A stretch of 34,764 bases of DNA. It comes from Verrucomicrobiales bacterium (GTDB taxonomy: Bacteria; Verrucomicrobiota; Verrucomicrobiia; Limisphaerales; UBA9464). The notes beneath the pieces were generated by a model. The model made no database searches, was not told where the DNA came from, and was given only the letters and a program-made list of their open reading frames with translations. The position numbers and the translations under genes were made by a program. Shown here one piece after another: positions 8,967 through 17,763 of the stretch; position 1 is the first letter of the stretch, and each line of letters starts with the position of its first letter. The DNA lies in NCBI GenBank assembly GCA_027483345.1, contig JAIXUV010000004.1:1-34764 (forward strand). The letters run 5' to 3'.

Positions 8967-9704
8967 TCAGCGGGCGAAGTGGCGGAGGATCTTCGCCGGG
9001 AAATGCGGCATCGCCCGCAGGACCTCCTTCAACATCCGGGGCGACATCTGGGACGGCACCGTGGCGGTGACGTAGGCCCTCGGATGGACCAGGTCGGCAG
9101 GCCAGGGTCGGTCCGCGGCCACGGCCGCCGGGAACGCCCCGAGACGGGATTCGCGGACGAAGACGAACAGGTTCTGCACGTACCACCAGGCGACCCGTTC
9201 GTTGCCCCAGATCCGGTGGCGCAGGCAGTCCAGTGCCCGGAATCCGTTACGACGGAACCGCTCCTGCCAATAGCTCTGGAACTGCTCGTTCACATGGTGG
9301 GTGCCACCCTGCCCCGGGATCGCGGCGCTGAAGACCACCACATCGCCCAGACGGCACAGGTCCTCGACGAAGGAATCCGCACGGGACGGGTCGAGGTGTT
9401 CCGCCACCTCGAGGCAGTTGACCAGGTCGAACGTTCGGTCGAGCCGGAGCGGCTCCATCAGGTTGCGACGGAGGAACCGGTCCTGGGGAATCAGCAACTG
9501 GTCGGCCTGGACCACGTCGCCGTCGATCCCCAGCGCCTCGGTGCCGGCATCCGCGTAGGCGCGGGTCCAGGTGCCAGAACCGCAGCCGACGTCGACGACC
9601 GACTTCGCGGGAAAGAGACCGAGGACCAGGGGCACCACCTCGCGCGCCGAGGCGGACGAATCCTCCTTCAGGCCCTCGTAGTACCGGGTGGAATAGGCGC
9701 TCAT
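8967..9704 (-). CDS. SAM-dependent class I methyltransferase
   Basis: Protein of 245 residues. SAM motif I is VDVGCGSGTW (about 38-47), followed by the acidic end of strand 2 (GIDGD) and the motif FDLVNCLEVAEHLD (about 92-105). This places it in the Methyltransf_11/23 type group acting on small molecules, lipids or sugars; the substrate is not identifiable. The ORF track starts at 9758, but MSAYSTRYYEGL at 9704 is a more natural start close to the fold. It is convergent with the STAS gene and diverges from tRNA-Val. Nothing nearby fixes its pathway. Confidence 0.85.
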   Translation of the reverse strand: MSAYSTRYYEGLKEDSSASAREVVPLVLGLFPAKSVVDVGCGSGTWTRAYADAGTEALGIDGDVVQADQLLIPQDRFLRRNLMEPLRLDRTFDLVNCLEVAEHLDPSRADSFVEDLCRLGDVVVFSAAIPGQGGTHHVNEQFQSYWQERFRRNGFRALDCLRHRIWGNERVAWWYVQNLFVFVRESRLGAFPAAVAADRPWPADLVHPRAYVTATVPSQMSPRMLKEVLRAMPHFPAKILRHFAR

Positions 9705-9810
9705 GGGTGGGTAGGTTAGGCAGGGAGCGGTTCCGGAAAAAGCAAACTCTCGGAACAAAAGCCTTGCGGGATTCCGTGAGCCTCCTAACGTCCCGCCCGC
9801 CTTTCGGCAC

Positions 9811-9885
<75 letters not shown>

Positions 9886-10033
9886 TCTTCCTTCAGGTCG
9901 GCTTTCCTTCCTCGATCCGCCGCTTCCGTTGCCGGCATTCCGTTGGGTTCCCTTCTGCTGCCACTGGATTCGTTCCGGGTGCGCCTCGCTCGCCCGCTTC
10001 CTCTAGCCAGCACAACCAGGCGAATGATGACGG

Positions 10034-11494
10034 ATGCGTCGTGCCCGCTTCGTCCACAACCCACCCGAGACGATCGGCGCTCCGGTTCGACTGCTGGAGG
10101 ACTGGCCGTTGCTGCGCCAACTGTGGGTGGAACCCCGCTTCCGCTGGTCCGCGGCGGCGACGATGCTGCTCGCGATCCTGCTCGGCCTGTCGATCCCGTC
10201 CTGGGGTACCCAGACCTTGCCTGATGGGTTGTCCCTGCCCCGCCCCAGCCTGCTCCACCGCGTCGAGTCCGGACTCCTTCGGAACCGGGCCGCCCGTCTC
10301 GAGGCCGCCGGCGACCCGCACGGGGCCGCCATCCTGTGGCGTTCCGCGCTCGCCTATGCTCCCGCGGATCCATCAAACCTCCGCGGCGCCGTCTCCAACC
10401 GGTTGTTGTGGCCGCCAGCTTCGCCCGTGGAGTCCGCGGAACTGCTCCACCGTTGCTTTGGGCTGCTCCGGATTTCCGGTGGCGATCGCGACGACCGGGC
10501 CCTTGTGCTGCGCGCGTTCCGCATGCTGGAGGCGGATGCCTTGGTGCTCCGGCTGGTGCAGCAATCACCCGTCCCGGGCCCAGCCGAACTCGAGGCGGGA
10601 TGCCTCGCGCTGCTGCGGCTCGGGGATGTCCGCTTCCGGGATCTCCGGAGGCGACTGGGCCCTGCCGTCCCGGGTTCCGAACTCGCCCTGATCGACCTGG
10701 CCGCGATCGCCGCCTGGGACGCCGAGGGGCCGGGCGTCGAGGCCTTGGTCCAACTCGAGGCGGCCGGTCGCCATCCCGCTCCCGACCGCGCCGGCTTTGC
10801 GCTCTCGCTGCTCCTGAAGGTCCATCGGATCCACCGGGACCCGGACCGCCATCGGACGGTCCTCGGGCAGCTCCAATCCCTGCGCCTCGATTCCCCGCGC
10901 CAACATGCCGAGGGATGGCGCCTCGCCGCGCAGGCGGGACGTCTCCGGGAAGCCCGGGAGGATGCCCGACGCTTCCACCGCCCCCCGGTCACGCTCGCCG
11001 ACCTGCTGACGGTGGCGGAAGGCTTGGAAAGCCTGGGCCTGGTGGAGGACGCGCTCCGTTGTCTGGAATCCCTCGGTGCCACACCGGATCCTTCGGGGGC
11101 GGTCGCGATCTGCAGGGCCCGCGCCCTGATCCGGCTCGGTCGTTCAACGGAACTGCAGCGCCTCGCACTGGGACTTCGCCAACCGGATTTCACCTCGTCT
11201 CTGGTTGCGGGACTTTCCGAGCTGCTCGAGGGCCTCGTCGAAGCCCGCGACGGTCGTACGGAGGCGGCCCACGTCCACCTGCGGGCCGCCATGGATTCAG
11301 GGATCGCGATGGAAGACACCGACCGCGAGGCGTTGTGCGCACTGCTTTCCCTCGAAGGTTCACGGCCGGCACGGACGCTCCTGCGGGAAATGGTCCCGGA
11401 CCCGGGGCGCGACAAGGGCCACCGCCGACTCGTCGAGTGCCTCGCCTCGGGCGATGGAGCTCCTGTGGAATCGCTAGGCGAGAATCGAAACTGA
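10034..11494 (+). CDS. Membrane-anchored TPR-like protein, function unknown
   Basis: 486 residues. A basic N-terminus is followed by one membrane segment near residues 38-55 (AAATMLLAILLGLSIPSW). The remainder is Ala/Leu/Arg-rich helical sequence in roughly 34-residue units (for example LEAAGDPHGAAILWRSALAYAPADPS) like degenerate tetratricopeptide repeats. I recognise no catalytic motif. The competing frame 10336-11532 is a Pro/Arg/Gly-rich shadow. The gene starts a rightward run with the DUF360 and L,D-transpeptidase genes (30- and 6-base gaps), so a cell-envelope role is plausible, but this is context only. Confidence 0.8.
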   Translation: MRRARFVHNPPETIGAPVRLLEDWPLLRQLWVEPRFRWSAAATMLLAILLGLSIPSWGTQTLPDGLSLPRPSLLHRVESGLLRNRAARLEAAGDPHGAAILWRSALAYAPADPSNLRGAVSNRLLWPPASPVESAELLHRCFGLLRISGGDRDDRALVLRAFRMLEADALVLRLVQQSPVPGPAELEAGCLALLRLGDVRFRDLRRRLGPAVPGSELALIDLAAIAAWDAEGPGVEALVQLEAAGRHPAPDRAGFALSLLLKVHRIHRDPDRHRTVLGQLQSLRLDSPRQHAEGWRLAAQAGRLREAREDARRFHRPPVTLADLLTVAEGLESLGLVEDALRCLESLGATPDPSGAVAICRARALIRLGRSTELQRLALGLRQPDFTSSLVAGLSELLEGLVEARDGRTEAAHVHLRAAMDSGIAMEDTDREALCALLSLEGSRPARTLLREMVPDPGRDKGHRRLVECLASGDGAPVESLGENRN

Positions 11495-11524
11495 CTCCCT
11501 GCCGCGGTCGGGTATCCTGCGTGC

Positions 11525-11974
11525 ATGCCTGAGGTGATCACCCGGTTCCTCCAGCGATGGGCCGTGACCACGGTGGCCGTGCTGGTCGCAGACTGGCTTC
11601 TCGACGGGATCCACCATCGGACCCTGGGATCCCTGCTCGCGGCTTCCGCGCTGCTGGGGTTCCTGAACGCATTCGTCCGCCCGCTGCTGCTGATGGTCTC
11701 GCTGCCGCTGCTGCTCTGGTCGCTGGGACTCTTCGTCCTCGTGATCAACGCGCTGCTCCTGCTGCTCGTGGGCGGCGTGCTCCAGCCCGGCTTCACGGTC
11801 GATGGATTCGGTTCCGCCTTCCTCGGCGGTATGGTGGTGAGCCTGGTTTCCCTGATCGTGAACGCCTTCCTCGGGTCCGGTCCGGCGGTCAAGGTCAGCC
11901 GCGGCCCGTCCCGTCGTGGTGGCCGCGGGTCCAGGACCCCGAACGACGGCGGCGGCCCGATCATCGACGTCTGA
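11525..11974 (+). CDS. DUF360 / phage holin family IV-like membrane protein
   Basis: Small integral membrane protein of 149 residues with four hydrophobic segments, roughly 13-30, 37-57, 60-85 and 98-122. The conserved region LLGFLNAFVRPLLLMVSLPL followed by a second hydrophobic stretch is characteristic of the DUF360 family, often named phage holin superfamily IV. The C-terminal 30 residues are a basic, Gly/Arg-rich tail. There are no phage genes around, so the holin name reflects similarity only. Its stop (TGATCCG) is 6 bases before the next start. Family members are widespread chromosomal proteins of unknown role. Confidence 0.85.
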   Translation: MPEVITRFLQRWAVTTVAVLVADWLLDGIHHRTLGSLLAASALLGFLNAFVRPLLLMVSLPLLLWSLGLFVLVINALLLLLVGGVLQPGFTVDGFGSAFLGGMVVSLVSLIVNAFLGSGPAVKVSRGPSRRGGRGSRTPNDGGGPIIDV

Positions 11975-11980
11975 TCCGCC

Positions 11981-13174
11981 GTGCCGCGCCCCACCGCCAA
12001 GAAGAAGGGACCCGTCCGGGGCCGCAAACGGGGGTTTCCCTGGATCCGGGCATCGCTGGCCGTGGTCCTTTTGGCCGGACTTGCCGGACTGTGGTGGTCG
12101 CGCGGGCGGATTGGACTTGCTGGTGCCGTCGGCTCCTCCGTCGGAAGTCGCGCCAACGCGGTTCCCGGCAGGACGATGAACCCGGGTGGCACCCCACTTC
12201 CGACCGGATCCCAGGTGGGCCCACCGGACCCGAAGGAGACGAGGCCGTCTTCAATGGTTCGAGTGGCCACCAACCGACTGCAGCGGATTCCGACGGTCGA
12301 CCCGACCGAGCACTTCGAACCGCGCAGCGTCACCAACCTGCTCGAGGCCCAGATCGTCCTCGCCGGCCTCGGCATCTCGGCGGGGCCGATGGACGGAAAC
12401 GGCGGTGCGCAGTCGGCGGCGGCGCTGCGGGCCTACCAGATGCAGCATGGCCTGGAGCAGACCGGCTGGCTGGACCGTCCGACCCGGGAGGCGCTACGGC
12501 TGACGGCGCGGCCGTGGACGACGTTCACGGTCACCTCCGAGGATCTCGCCCGGTTGGCGCCGATCCCTTCCACGTGGCTGGGAAAGTCGCAGACGCCCGC
12601 ATTGGACCATGAATCCCTGTTGGAACTCGTCGCCGAGCGCACCCAGTCGCATCCGGCGCTGGTGCGGCGGCTGAACCCGGACTTCGACTGGGAAAAGGCC
12701 CGGCCTGGGGACGTGCTGAAGGTCGCCAACCCGCAGCCGGTGTCGGCACGACGTCCGGCGCTGGTGCGCGTGAGCCTCTCCGGTCGTCACCTCCGGGCCT
12801 TCGACGCCTCCGGGAACCTCCTTGCGCACTTCCCCTGCAGCATCGCGCGCAAGGTCGACAAGCGGCCGGTCGGCGACCTGCACGTGGTGGTCGCGGTCGC
12901 CGACCCGGACTACACCTTCGATCCGGAAGTGTTTCCGGAGTCCGCGGAAGCCCGGTCTTTGGGACGGAAGCTGCGCCTGCCGCCGGGACCGAACAATCCG
13001 GTGGGAACCGCTTGGATCGGCTTGGACCGTCCGGGTTACGGCATCCACGGCACCCCGAAGCCGGAGGATGTCGGTCGCACCGAGAGCCATGGCTGTTTCC
13101 GGCTCGCGAACTGGAACGCCGACCTGCTCCGCCGCATGGCCTGGGTGGGACTGCCAATCCGGGTGGAACCATGA
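11981..13174 (+). CDS. L,D-transpeptidase (YkuD) with peptidoglycan-binding region
   Basis: 397 residues from a GTG start. The N-terminus is very basic, then a membrane anchor (about 21-38). Residues of about 108-165 resemble a peptidoglycan-binding 1 domain (LRAYQMQHGLEQTGWLD). Next comes a LysM-like segment (ELVAERTQSHPALVRRLNPD ending in GDVLKVANP). The C-terminal YkuD catalytic domain carries GIHGT and the active-site motif SHGCFRL with Cys372. The enzyme should form 3-3 peptidoglycan cross-links or attach proteins to the wall, acting in the periplasm. The motif is intact, so it is probably active. Confidence 0.92.
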   Translation: MPRPTAKKKGPVRGRKRGFPWIRASLAVVLLAGLAGLWWSRGRIGLAGAVGSSVGSRANAVPGRTMNPGGTPLPTGSQVGPPDPKETRPSSMVRVATNRLQRIPTVDPTEHFEPRSVTNLLEAQIVLAGLGISAGPMDGNGGAQSAAALRAYQMQHGLEQTGWLDRPTREALRLTARPWTTFTVTSEDLARLAPIPSTWLGKSQTPALDHESLLELVAERTQSHPALVRRLNPDFDWEKARPGDVLKVANPQPVSARRPALVRVSLSGRHLRAFDASGNLLAHFPCSIARKVDKRPVGDLHVVVAVADPDYTFDPEVFPESAEARSLGRKLRLPPGPNNPVGTAWIGLDRPGYGIHGTPKPEDVGRTESHGCFRLANWNADLLRRMAWVGLPIRVEP

Positions 13175-13267
13175 GGCGAGGCATCGCATCCCTTGGGAAG
13201 GACAGCGGATCGGCCTTTCCATCGGGGCGCGGTTGCCGAGGGCGGCCGGACGGCGTAGGGAACGGTC

Positions 13268-13696
13268 GTGCAGCAACCCTGGCAACCGCTCGTCCTCACC
13301 GTCGTGGCCAAGGCCGCCTACCATCTGGCCCAGAAAGGCGTTCCGGCCGCGGTGAATCCGTTCTCCGCGCTCTCGGCGACCTACGCGGTGGCGCTCGTCT
13401 GTTCTCTGGCCGCACTCGCGTTCACCGGGGGCATCCGCGGAATCCCGGCCGAGTTGCGGACGGTGACCTGGATCAGCGCGCTGCTGGGCGTGGCCATCGT
13501 GGTGTTGGAGTTCGGCGGGCTGATGGCTTACCGGAAGGGATGGAACCTCAGCACCTTCGGCCTGGTCTTCAACGCCCTCACCGCCGTGGTCCTGTTGCCG
13601 GTCGGGATACTGGTGTTCCGGGAACGGCTCTCACCTTCGAACTGGGCGGGCGTTGCGCTATGTCTCGCGGGCCTGGGCTTGCTGGCGCGCCGTTGA
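13268..13696 (+). CDS. Half-size EamA/DMT-family transporter
   Basis: 142 residues from a GTG start, with four or five hydrophobic segments. The last part (NALTAVVLLPVGILVFRERL then SNWAGVALCLAGLGLLAR) is the classical C-terminal signature of one EamA repeat in drug/metabolite transporters. Most family members have two such repeats and about 300 residues; this one has a single repeat and would have to work as a dimer, as SMR proteins do. The stop (TGATCCG) is 7 bases before the SIS gene, suggesting co-expression. Substrate unknown. Confidence 0.82.
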   Translation: MQQPWQPLVLTVVAKAAYHLAQKGVPAAVNPFSALSATYAVALVCSLAALAFTGGIRGIPAELRTVTWISALLGVAIVVLEFGGLMAYRKGWNLSTFGLVFNALTAVVLLPVGILVFRERLSPSNWAGVALCLAGLGLLARR

Positions 13697-13703
13697 TCCG
13701 ACC

Positions 13704-14807
13704 ATGACTCCCATTCCGAACCCACCGCACGAGGAGGCCGATCCGAAGGGCCTGGGACTTCTCGCCGAGCGCGTGGAGACGATCCCGGCACGGCTGGCTG
13801 CACTCGGCGCCGAGCCGGCCTTCAGCCTTGGTATCCGACGTCGTCCAGGACGGGTGGTAGCGACCGGAATTGGAAGTTCGGAAGCCCATGCCCGGCATCT
13901 GGTGGGACTGCTGAACCAGTACACGCCGGTTCCGGCGGAATACCTTCCGATCGGGGCTTTCGGTTCCGCGGCGGCACTGGATCACCCCGACCGGACGCTG
14001 GTGGTCTTCAGCCAAGGCCTTTCGTCGAATGCCCGGATGGCGCTGTCGCGACGCCATCGGTTCGCGGGGCGCGTCCTGTTCACCGCCTCGACCACCGCTG
14101 GACTTCGGGCCGGAGGCAAGGCGGACCGCGCGGAGGTCCTGGAACGCCTGATCGCTGAGGGCACCGAGTTGGTCCCGTTCCCGCTGGAGGACGAGTACAC
14201 GATCCTGATCCGCGTAATCGGGCCGGCCGCGGGCTTCCTGGCGGCGCGACTTTGGGCGGGGTCGGTCGAGGGCGGCCTACTCGAACCGGATCCGCGCCGC
14301 GTCGCCCAAGAAGCGACGAGGGCATATCTCACGGGGATGGAAGCCGGCCGGCGGCTGGCGGACCGAGTGCCCGGCGAAGGTTTCCCGTCGGGGGCGGTCA
14401 TGCCCATGTCGCCGAGCCTCCTCGACCGTGGCCAGAATCTCTCCTGCAAGTTCGTGGAAGGTTTCTACCAGCCGGCTCCCGCGATGATGGATCTCCTCCA
14501 GTTCGCCCACGGCCCCTTCCAGCAGCTGGTTTCGCGACCCCGACCGGTCTGGGTGCTGCACCGTGAGGACGCCGTGGAACGGGATCTTCTCGGACGAATC
14601 CAGCAGATGTGCTCCGAAGTGGGCCTTCCATTGCTGCACGCCGATACCGGGCTCATGGCCACGGACGACCTGCTGCCGATCGAAGCCGAGGGACTGTTGA
14701 ACGCGGTGCTACTGCGGTTGGCGGAAGGACTCGGGATCGACCAGGTCCGATGGCCCGGGAAGGGGCAGGACGGCCCGTTGTACCACTACACCGGGCCGGT
14801 GGAGTGA
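13704..14807 (+). CDS. SIS-domain sugar isomerase-like protein
   Basis: 367 residues that read as two sugar-isomerase (SIS) domains, as in the GlmS isomerase half and AgaS proteins. The first begins near RVVATGIGSSEAHARHLVGL (about 49-68), with the following LVVFSQGLSSNARMAL strand and Ser-rich phosphosugar loop. The second half carries FVEGFYQPAPAMM and FAHGPFQQ (about 269), resembling the ExxHGP segment of GlmS. No glutaminase domain is present. It probably binds or isomerises a phosphosugar; the substrate is unassigned. The start at 13704 is preferred to 13653, which lies inside the upstream gene. Only 16 bases separate it from the convergent DoxX-like gene. Confidence 0.78.
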   Translation: MTPIPNPPHEEADPKGLGLLAERVETIPARLAALGAEPAFSLGIRRRPGRVVATGIGSSEAHARHLVGLLNQYTPVPAEYLPIGAFGSAAALDHPDRTLVVFSQGLSSNARMALSRRHRFAGRVLFTASTTAGLRAGGKADRAEVLERLIAEGTELVPFPLEDEYTILIRVIGPAAGFLAARLWAGSVEGGLLEPDPRRVAQEATRAYLTGMEAGRRLADRVPGEGFPSGAVMPMSPSLLDRGQNLSCKFVEGFYQPAPAMMDLLQFAHGPFQQLVSRPRPVWVLHREDAVERDLLGRIQQMCSEVGLPLLHADTGLMATDDLLPIEAEGLLNAVLLRLAEGLGIDQVRWPGKGQDGPLYHYTGPVE

Positions 14808-14823
14808 GCTCCGTCGGGGCGAT

Positions 14824-15261
14824 TCAGGCCGACCGACCTGGAATTCCTTCCCGCACCTCGCGCACCGCCATCAACGATGCGGCGAAGTAGAGGAAGAGCT
14901 GGAAGGCGCCGGCGAAGTCCTTCGTCAGCCACTTGCCGAAGCCGAGGATTACGAAGACGAAGAGGCTGAGCACCGCGGTCGCGAGCAGGCAGTCGGGAGA
15001 GCGGCGGCCGAGGAACTCCAGGCGGACAAGGGCTCCCAAGGCGAGGATCGCGCCGAGGACTTCAAGGACGGCGATGCCCCAGTAGGCGGCGCGGGTACCG
15101 GGAAACCGGCCAAGCACGGTCTTGCCGAACACCTCCTCGAACCATCCGGGGTAGCCATCCACGAATTTCCCGAAGCCAGCGAAGCCCCAGACCATCAGGA
15201 AGAGCAGATTGATCGCGAGCAGCACGGGGAGTCGGGACCAGTCGGAAGCGGGTTTGGCCAT
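14824..15261 (-). CDS. DoxX/MauE-like four-helix membrane protein
   Basis: 145 residues with four hydrophobic segments. The first helix and loop (LLFLMVWGFAGFGKFVDG) and the glycine-rich second helix (AYWGIAVLEVLGAILALGAL) match the DoxX/MauE membrane fold; the last helix is AFQLFLYFAASLMAV. The ORF track runs this frame to 16152, but that extension is antisense to psd. The ATG at 15261 begins MAKPASDWSRL directly ahead of helix 1. It diverges from psd across 141 bases. Function is not known; members are often linked to respiratory or redox processes. Confidence 0.78.
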   Translation of the reverse strand: MAKPASDWSRLPVLLAINLLFLMVWGFAGFGKFVDGYPGWFEEVFGKTVLGRFPGTRAAYWGIAVLEVLGAILALGALVRLEFLGRRSPDCLLATAVLSLFVFVILGFGKWLTKDFAGAFQLFLYFAASLMAVREVREGIPGRSA

Positions 15262-15402
15262 GTTGGTTTGGGCTTGGGTCGAAGCCTTGGCTGTTCTCGG
15301 ACCGATCGAGGGCGTCGTCAACGGCGGCGCCGCCGGATCCAACGAATGTCGCCGAGGAAAGCACGCTTCCCCCGACGTCTCCCCGACCCTAGTGTCTTGG
15401 GC

Positions 15403-16098
15403 ATGAAACATCAGGGGAAGGCGTGGTCCGCCTTCTTGGGAATCTTCTGGCGCGGCGTTGCCGTGGCCGCGGTGTTGGCCGCGGTGCTGTGGGTGGTCGG
15501 TATGGTCTCCGGCAGGGGATTGTCCACCCCGGGCCTTTCCACCGTGGCCTTCCTGCTGGTCGCCTTCACGGCCTTCTCCGCCTACTTCTTCCGCGATCCC
15601 GAGGCGAAGGTTCCTTCCGGCGCAGGACTGGTCGTCGCTCCGGGACACGGCAAGGTGGACGTCATCGACGAGGTCGAGGAACCCCAGTTCATCGGCGGCC
15701 GGGCCAAACGGGTGTCGATCTTCCTCTCGGTCTTCGACGTCCACGTGCAGCAGGCTCCGGTGGCCGGCAAGGTCGCCTACCTGAAGCACAACCCCGGGCA
15801 GTTCCTGAACGCCCTGAAGCTGGAGTCCGCCGCGCTCAACGAGAACGTCGTCATCGGCTTCGAGCCGACCGATCCCGCCGGCGGACGTGTGGCGATCAAG
15901 CTGATCACCGGCCTGATCGCTCGGCGGATCATCCCGTGGGCGCGCGTCGGGGACGTGGTGGCCAAGGGCGAACGGATCTCGCTGATCCAATTCGGATCCC
16001 GGGTGGACATCTACCTGCCGACGACCTCGACGGTCGCCGTGAAACTGGGTGACCGGGTCGTGGGTGGTGAAACCGTGGTGGCGCGCACCGCTGCATGA
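15403..16098 (+). CDS. psd: Phosphatidylserine decarboxylase proenzyme
   Basis: 231 residues. It decarboxylates phosphatidylserine to phosphatidylethanolamine, using a pyruvoyl group made by self-cleavage. Two N-terminal hydrophobic segments (about 12-36 and 44-62) are followed by FRDPEAKVP, VVAPGHGKVDVI, and FLSVFDVHVQQAPVAG, which is diagnostic. The cleavage site is at Gly198-Ser199 in FGSRVDIYLP, so Ser199 should become the pyruvoyl residue. The short length matches the compact type II/archaeal-like form. The start at 15403 is chosen over the earlier in-frame ORF start because it begins just before the first membrane helix. It overlaps pssA by ATGA. Confidence 0.95.
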   Translation: MKHQGKAWSAFLGIFWRGVAVAAVLAAVLWVVGMVSGRGLSTPGLSTVAFLLVAFTAFSAYFFRDPEAKVPSGAGLVVAPGHGKVDVIDEVEEPQFIGGRAKRVSIFLSVFDVHVQQAPVAGKVAYLKHNPGQFLNALKLESAALNENVVIGFEPTDPAGGRVAIKLITGLIARRIIPWARVGDVVAKGERISLIQFGSRVDIYLPTTSTVAVKLGDRVVGGETVVARTAA

Positions 16099-16955
16099 AG
16101 ACCGGACCAACGGAACCCAGTCCTTCGTCTCCCGAGGAGGAGGTGGATCCACGGCGGCTCAAGATCTACCTCCTGCCGAACCTGTTCACTGCCGGCAACC
16201 TGTTCTGCGGATTCCTGGCGTTGACCAAGATCGTGGAGGCCGACCTCTCCGTCGGATACCAGGACATCAAGCTGGCGCTCCTCTACATCCTCGTCGCCTG
16301 CATCCTCGACCTGCTCGATGGCCGCGTGGCCCGGATGGGCGGCTATGAGAGCCCGTTCGGCAGGGAGTTCGACTCCCTGGCGGACATCGTCAGCTTCGGC
16401 GTCGCACCGGCGTTCCTCGTACACCGGGTCGTCCTCGCAGACGTTTTCGTGAACCACAAGGAGGTGGGATGGTTCATCGCGGCGCTGTTCGTCATCTGCG
16501 GGGCCTTCCGGTTGGCCCGGTTCAACTGCCTCGCCGCGATGTCCGGGTCGGGAGGCGGGAAGTATTTCACCGGATTCCCGATCCCGATGGCCGCCGGCAT
16601 GGTGGCGTCGCTGACGCTGTTCCTGATCTGGTGGGACGAGAAGAACTTCCGTGGAGGCTACTGGCGGTATGCGTTGCCGGCGATCCTGATGTTGCTGGCC
16701 GCGATGATGGTCAGCGAGGTCCGGTATCCGACCTTCAAGAAGATCGACTGGCGGACCCAGAAGCCGTTCGTGAAGACGGTGGCGATCGTGTTGTTCGCGG
16801 GACTGATGTTCCTTCTGTGGCAGAAGCTGCTGCCCATCGTGGCCCCGCTGGTGTTCACCGCCTACCTGGTCTACGGGTTCGTCCGTCCCTATATCTCCCG
16901 CAAGATGCAGCAGGAGATCGAGCACGACGACGACGACGAGGGCTCCGTCTCGTGA
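16095..16955 (+). CDS. pssA: CDP-diacylglycerol-serine O-phosphatidyltransferase
   Basis: 286 residues. An integral membrane enzyme that joins CDP-diacylglycerol and L-serine to make phosphatidylserine, the substrate of the psd product encoded just upstream. The CDP-alcohol phosphotransferase signature is complete: DLLDGRVARMGGYESPFGRE, then FDSLAD, giving all the conserved Asp residues of D-x2-DG-x2-AR-x8-G-x3-D-x3-D. LLPNLFTAGNLFCGF at the N-terminus is typical of bacterial PssA type II. Several further membrane helices follow and the C-terminus is acidic (EHDDDDEG). The gene overlaps psd by four bases, so the two steps are coupled. Confidence 0.96.
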   Translation: MKTGPTEPSPSSPEEEVDPRRLKIYLLPNLFTAGNLFCGFLALTKIVEADLSVGYQDIKLALLYILVACILDLLDGRVARMGGYESPFGREFDSLADIVSFGVAPAFLVHRVVLADVFVNHKEVGWFIAALFVICGAFRLARFNCLAAMSGSGGGKYFTGFPIPMAAGMVASLTLFLIWWDEKNFRGGYWRYALPAILMLLAAMMVSEVRYPTFKKIDWRTQKPFVKTVAIVLFAGLMFLLWQKLLPIVAPLVFTAYLVYGFVRPYISRKMQQEIEHDDDDEGSVS

Positions 16956-16980
16956 GCAGTCCGGTTGTGGGGAGAGTCGG

Positions 16981-17649
16981 ATGACCGAGAACTGGCCCCA
17001 TGTCACGGCGGTGATGCTCGGCATCGTGGCCGGCTTCGTGGCGAGCATGCCGGGCGGGCCGGTCAATGCCACGATCCTCGGGGAGTCCGCCGCCAAGGGG
17101 ATTCGCTGGGCGATCTTCGTGGGACTGGGCGCCGTCCTGATGGAAGCCGTCTATTGCGCTGTCGCCTTTGCCGGATTTTCCCAACTCTTCGAGTCGCGAC
17201 TGGTCCGGGCGACGATGGAGCTGGCCAGCTTCATCCTCATGCTGTGGCTGGGCATCCGTTACCTGCGTGGCGTTCCCATCCCCGGGGAGAACCGCGGGCT
17301 GGCCTTGGTTGAGCACCGATTCCATCCGCATACCGCCTTCTGGACCGGATTCCTGCGGGTGCTGGGAAACCCGGGGATCCTGCTGTTGTGGATCACGGTC
17401 ACCGCGACGTTCACCGCACGGGAATGGCTGCACGGCGATTGGCCAAGCCGCTGGCTTTTCGTGGCGGGCGTCGCGGCCGGGGCGTTCCTCTGGTTCCTGA
17501 CGTTGGCCTGGGGCGTCACGCGGGGCCACGGTCGCGTTTCTCCCAAGACCTTGCGGCGTCTTTCCCAAGGCAGCGGCATCCTGCTGCTTGGGGTCGCGGT
17601 GGCGGTGGGAGTGAGGCTGGTGCGCCTCATGGCGGAACGTTCGCCATGA
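16981..17649 (+). CDS. LysE/RhtB-family amino-acid exporter
   Basis: 222 residues with about six hydrophobic segments. The N-terminal AGFVASMPGGPVNATILGES matches the conserved PGP segment of LysE/RhtB exporters, and helix 3 ends LWLGIRYLRG as in that family. It would export a small amino acid or related metabolite across the inner membrane; the substrate cannot be told. A GGGGAGAG sequence just upstream of the ATG is a good ribosome-binding site. It follows pssA by 25 bases. Its products need not be linked to phospholipid synthesis. Confidence 0.88.
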   Translation: MTENWPHVTAVMLGIVAGFVASMPGGPVNATILGESAAKGIRWAIFVGLGAVLMEAVYCAVAFAGFSQLFESRLVRATMELASFILMLWLGIRYLRGVPIPGENRGLALVEHRFHPHTAFWTGFLRVLGNPGILLLWITVTATFTAREWLHGDWPSRWLFVAGVAAGAFLWFLTLAWGVTRGHGRVSPKTLRRLSQGSGILLLGVAVAVGVRLVRLMAERSP

Positions 17650-17679
17650 ACCCCTTGGAGTGACGGGAACCGGGGGAAC

Positions 17680-17728
17680 CGGGAAAACGGAAAGGCGCCG
17701 GCCGGGTGGGAAATCCCGGACGACGCCT
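17680..17728 (-). terminator. Rho-independent terminator of the coiled-coil gene
   Basis: Arms 17693-17706 and 17715-17728 form a 14-position stem with one mismatch and an 8-base loop. Read on the minus strand it is followed by TTTCCGTTTTCC. It lies 36 bases beyond the stop of the coiled-coil gene. Confidence 0.7.
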
Positions 17729-17763
17729 TGTGAAGAGGCCGCGGCCTGAAGGCGGGCGGGGGG

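Noticed and set aside
11525-11974. Holin gene as evidence of a prophage
   Set aside because: DUF360 proteins are common chromosomal proteins and no lysis, structural, integrase or other phage gene lies nearby.
15262-16152. Long N-terminal extension of the DoxX-like frame
   Set aside because: The extension is antisense to psd and has no domain; the ATG at 15261 precedes the first helix directly.
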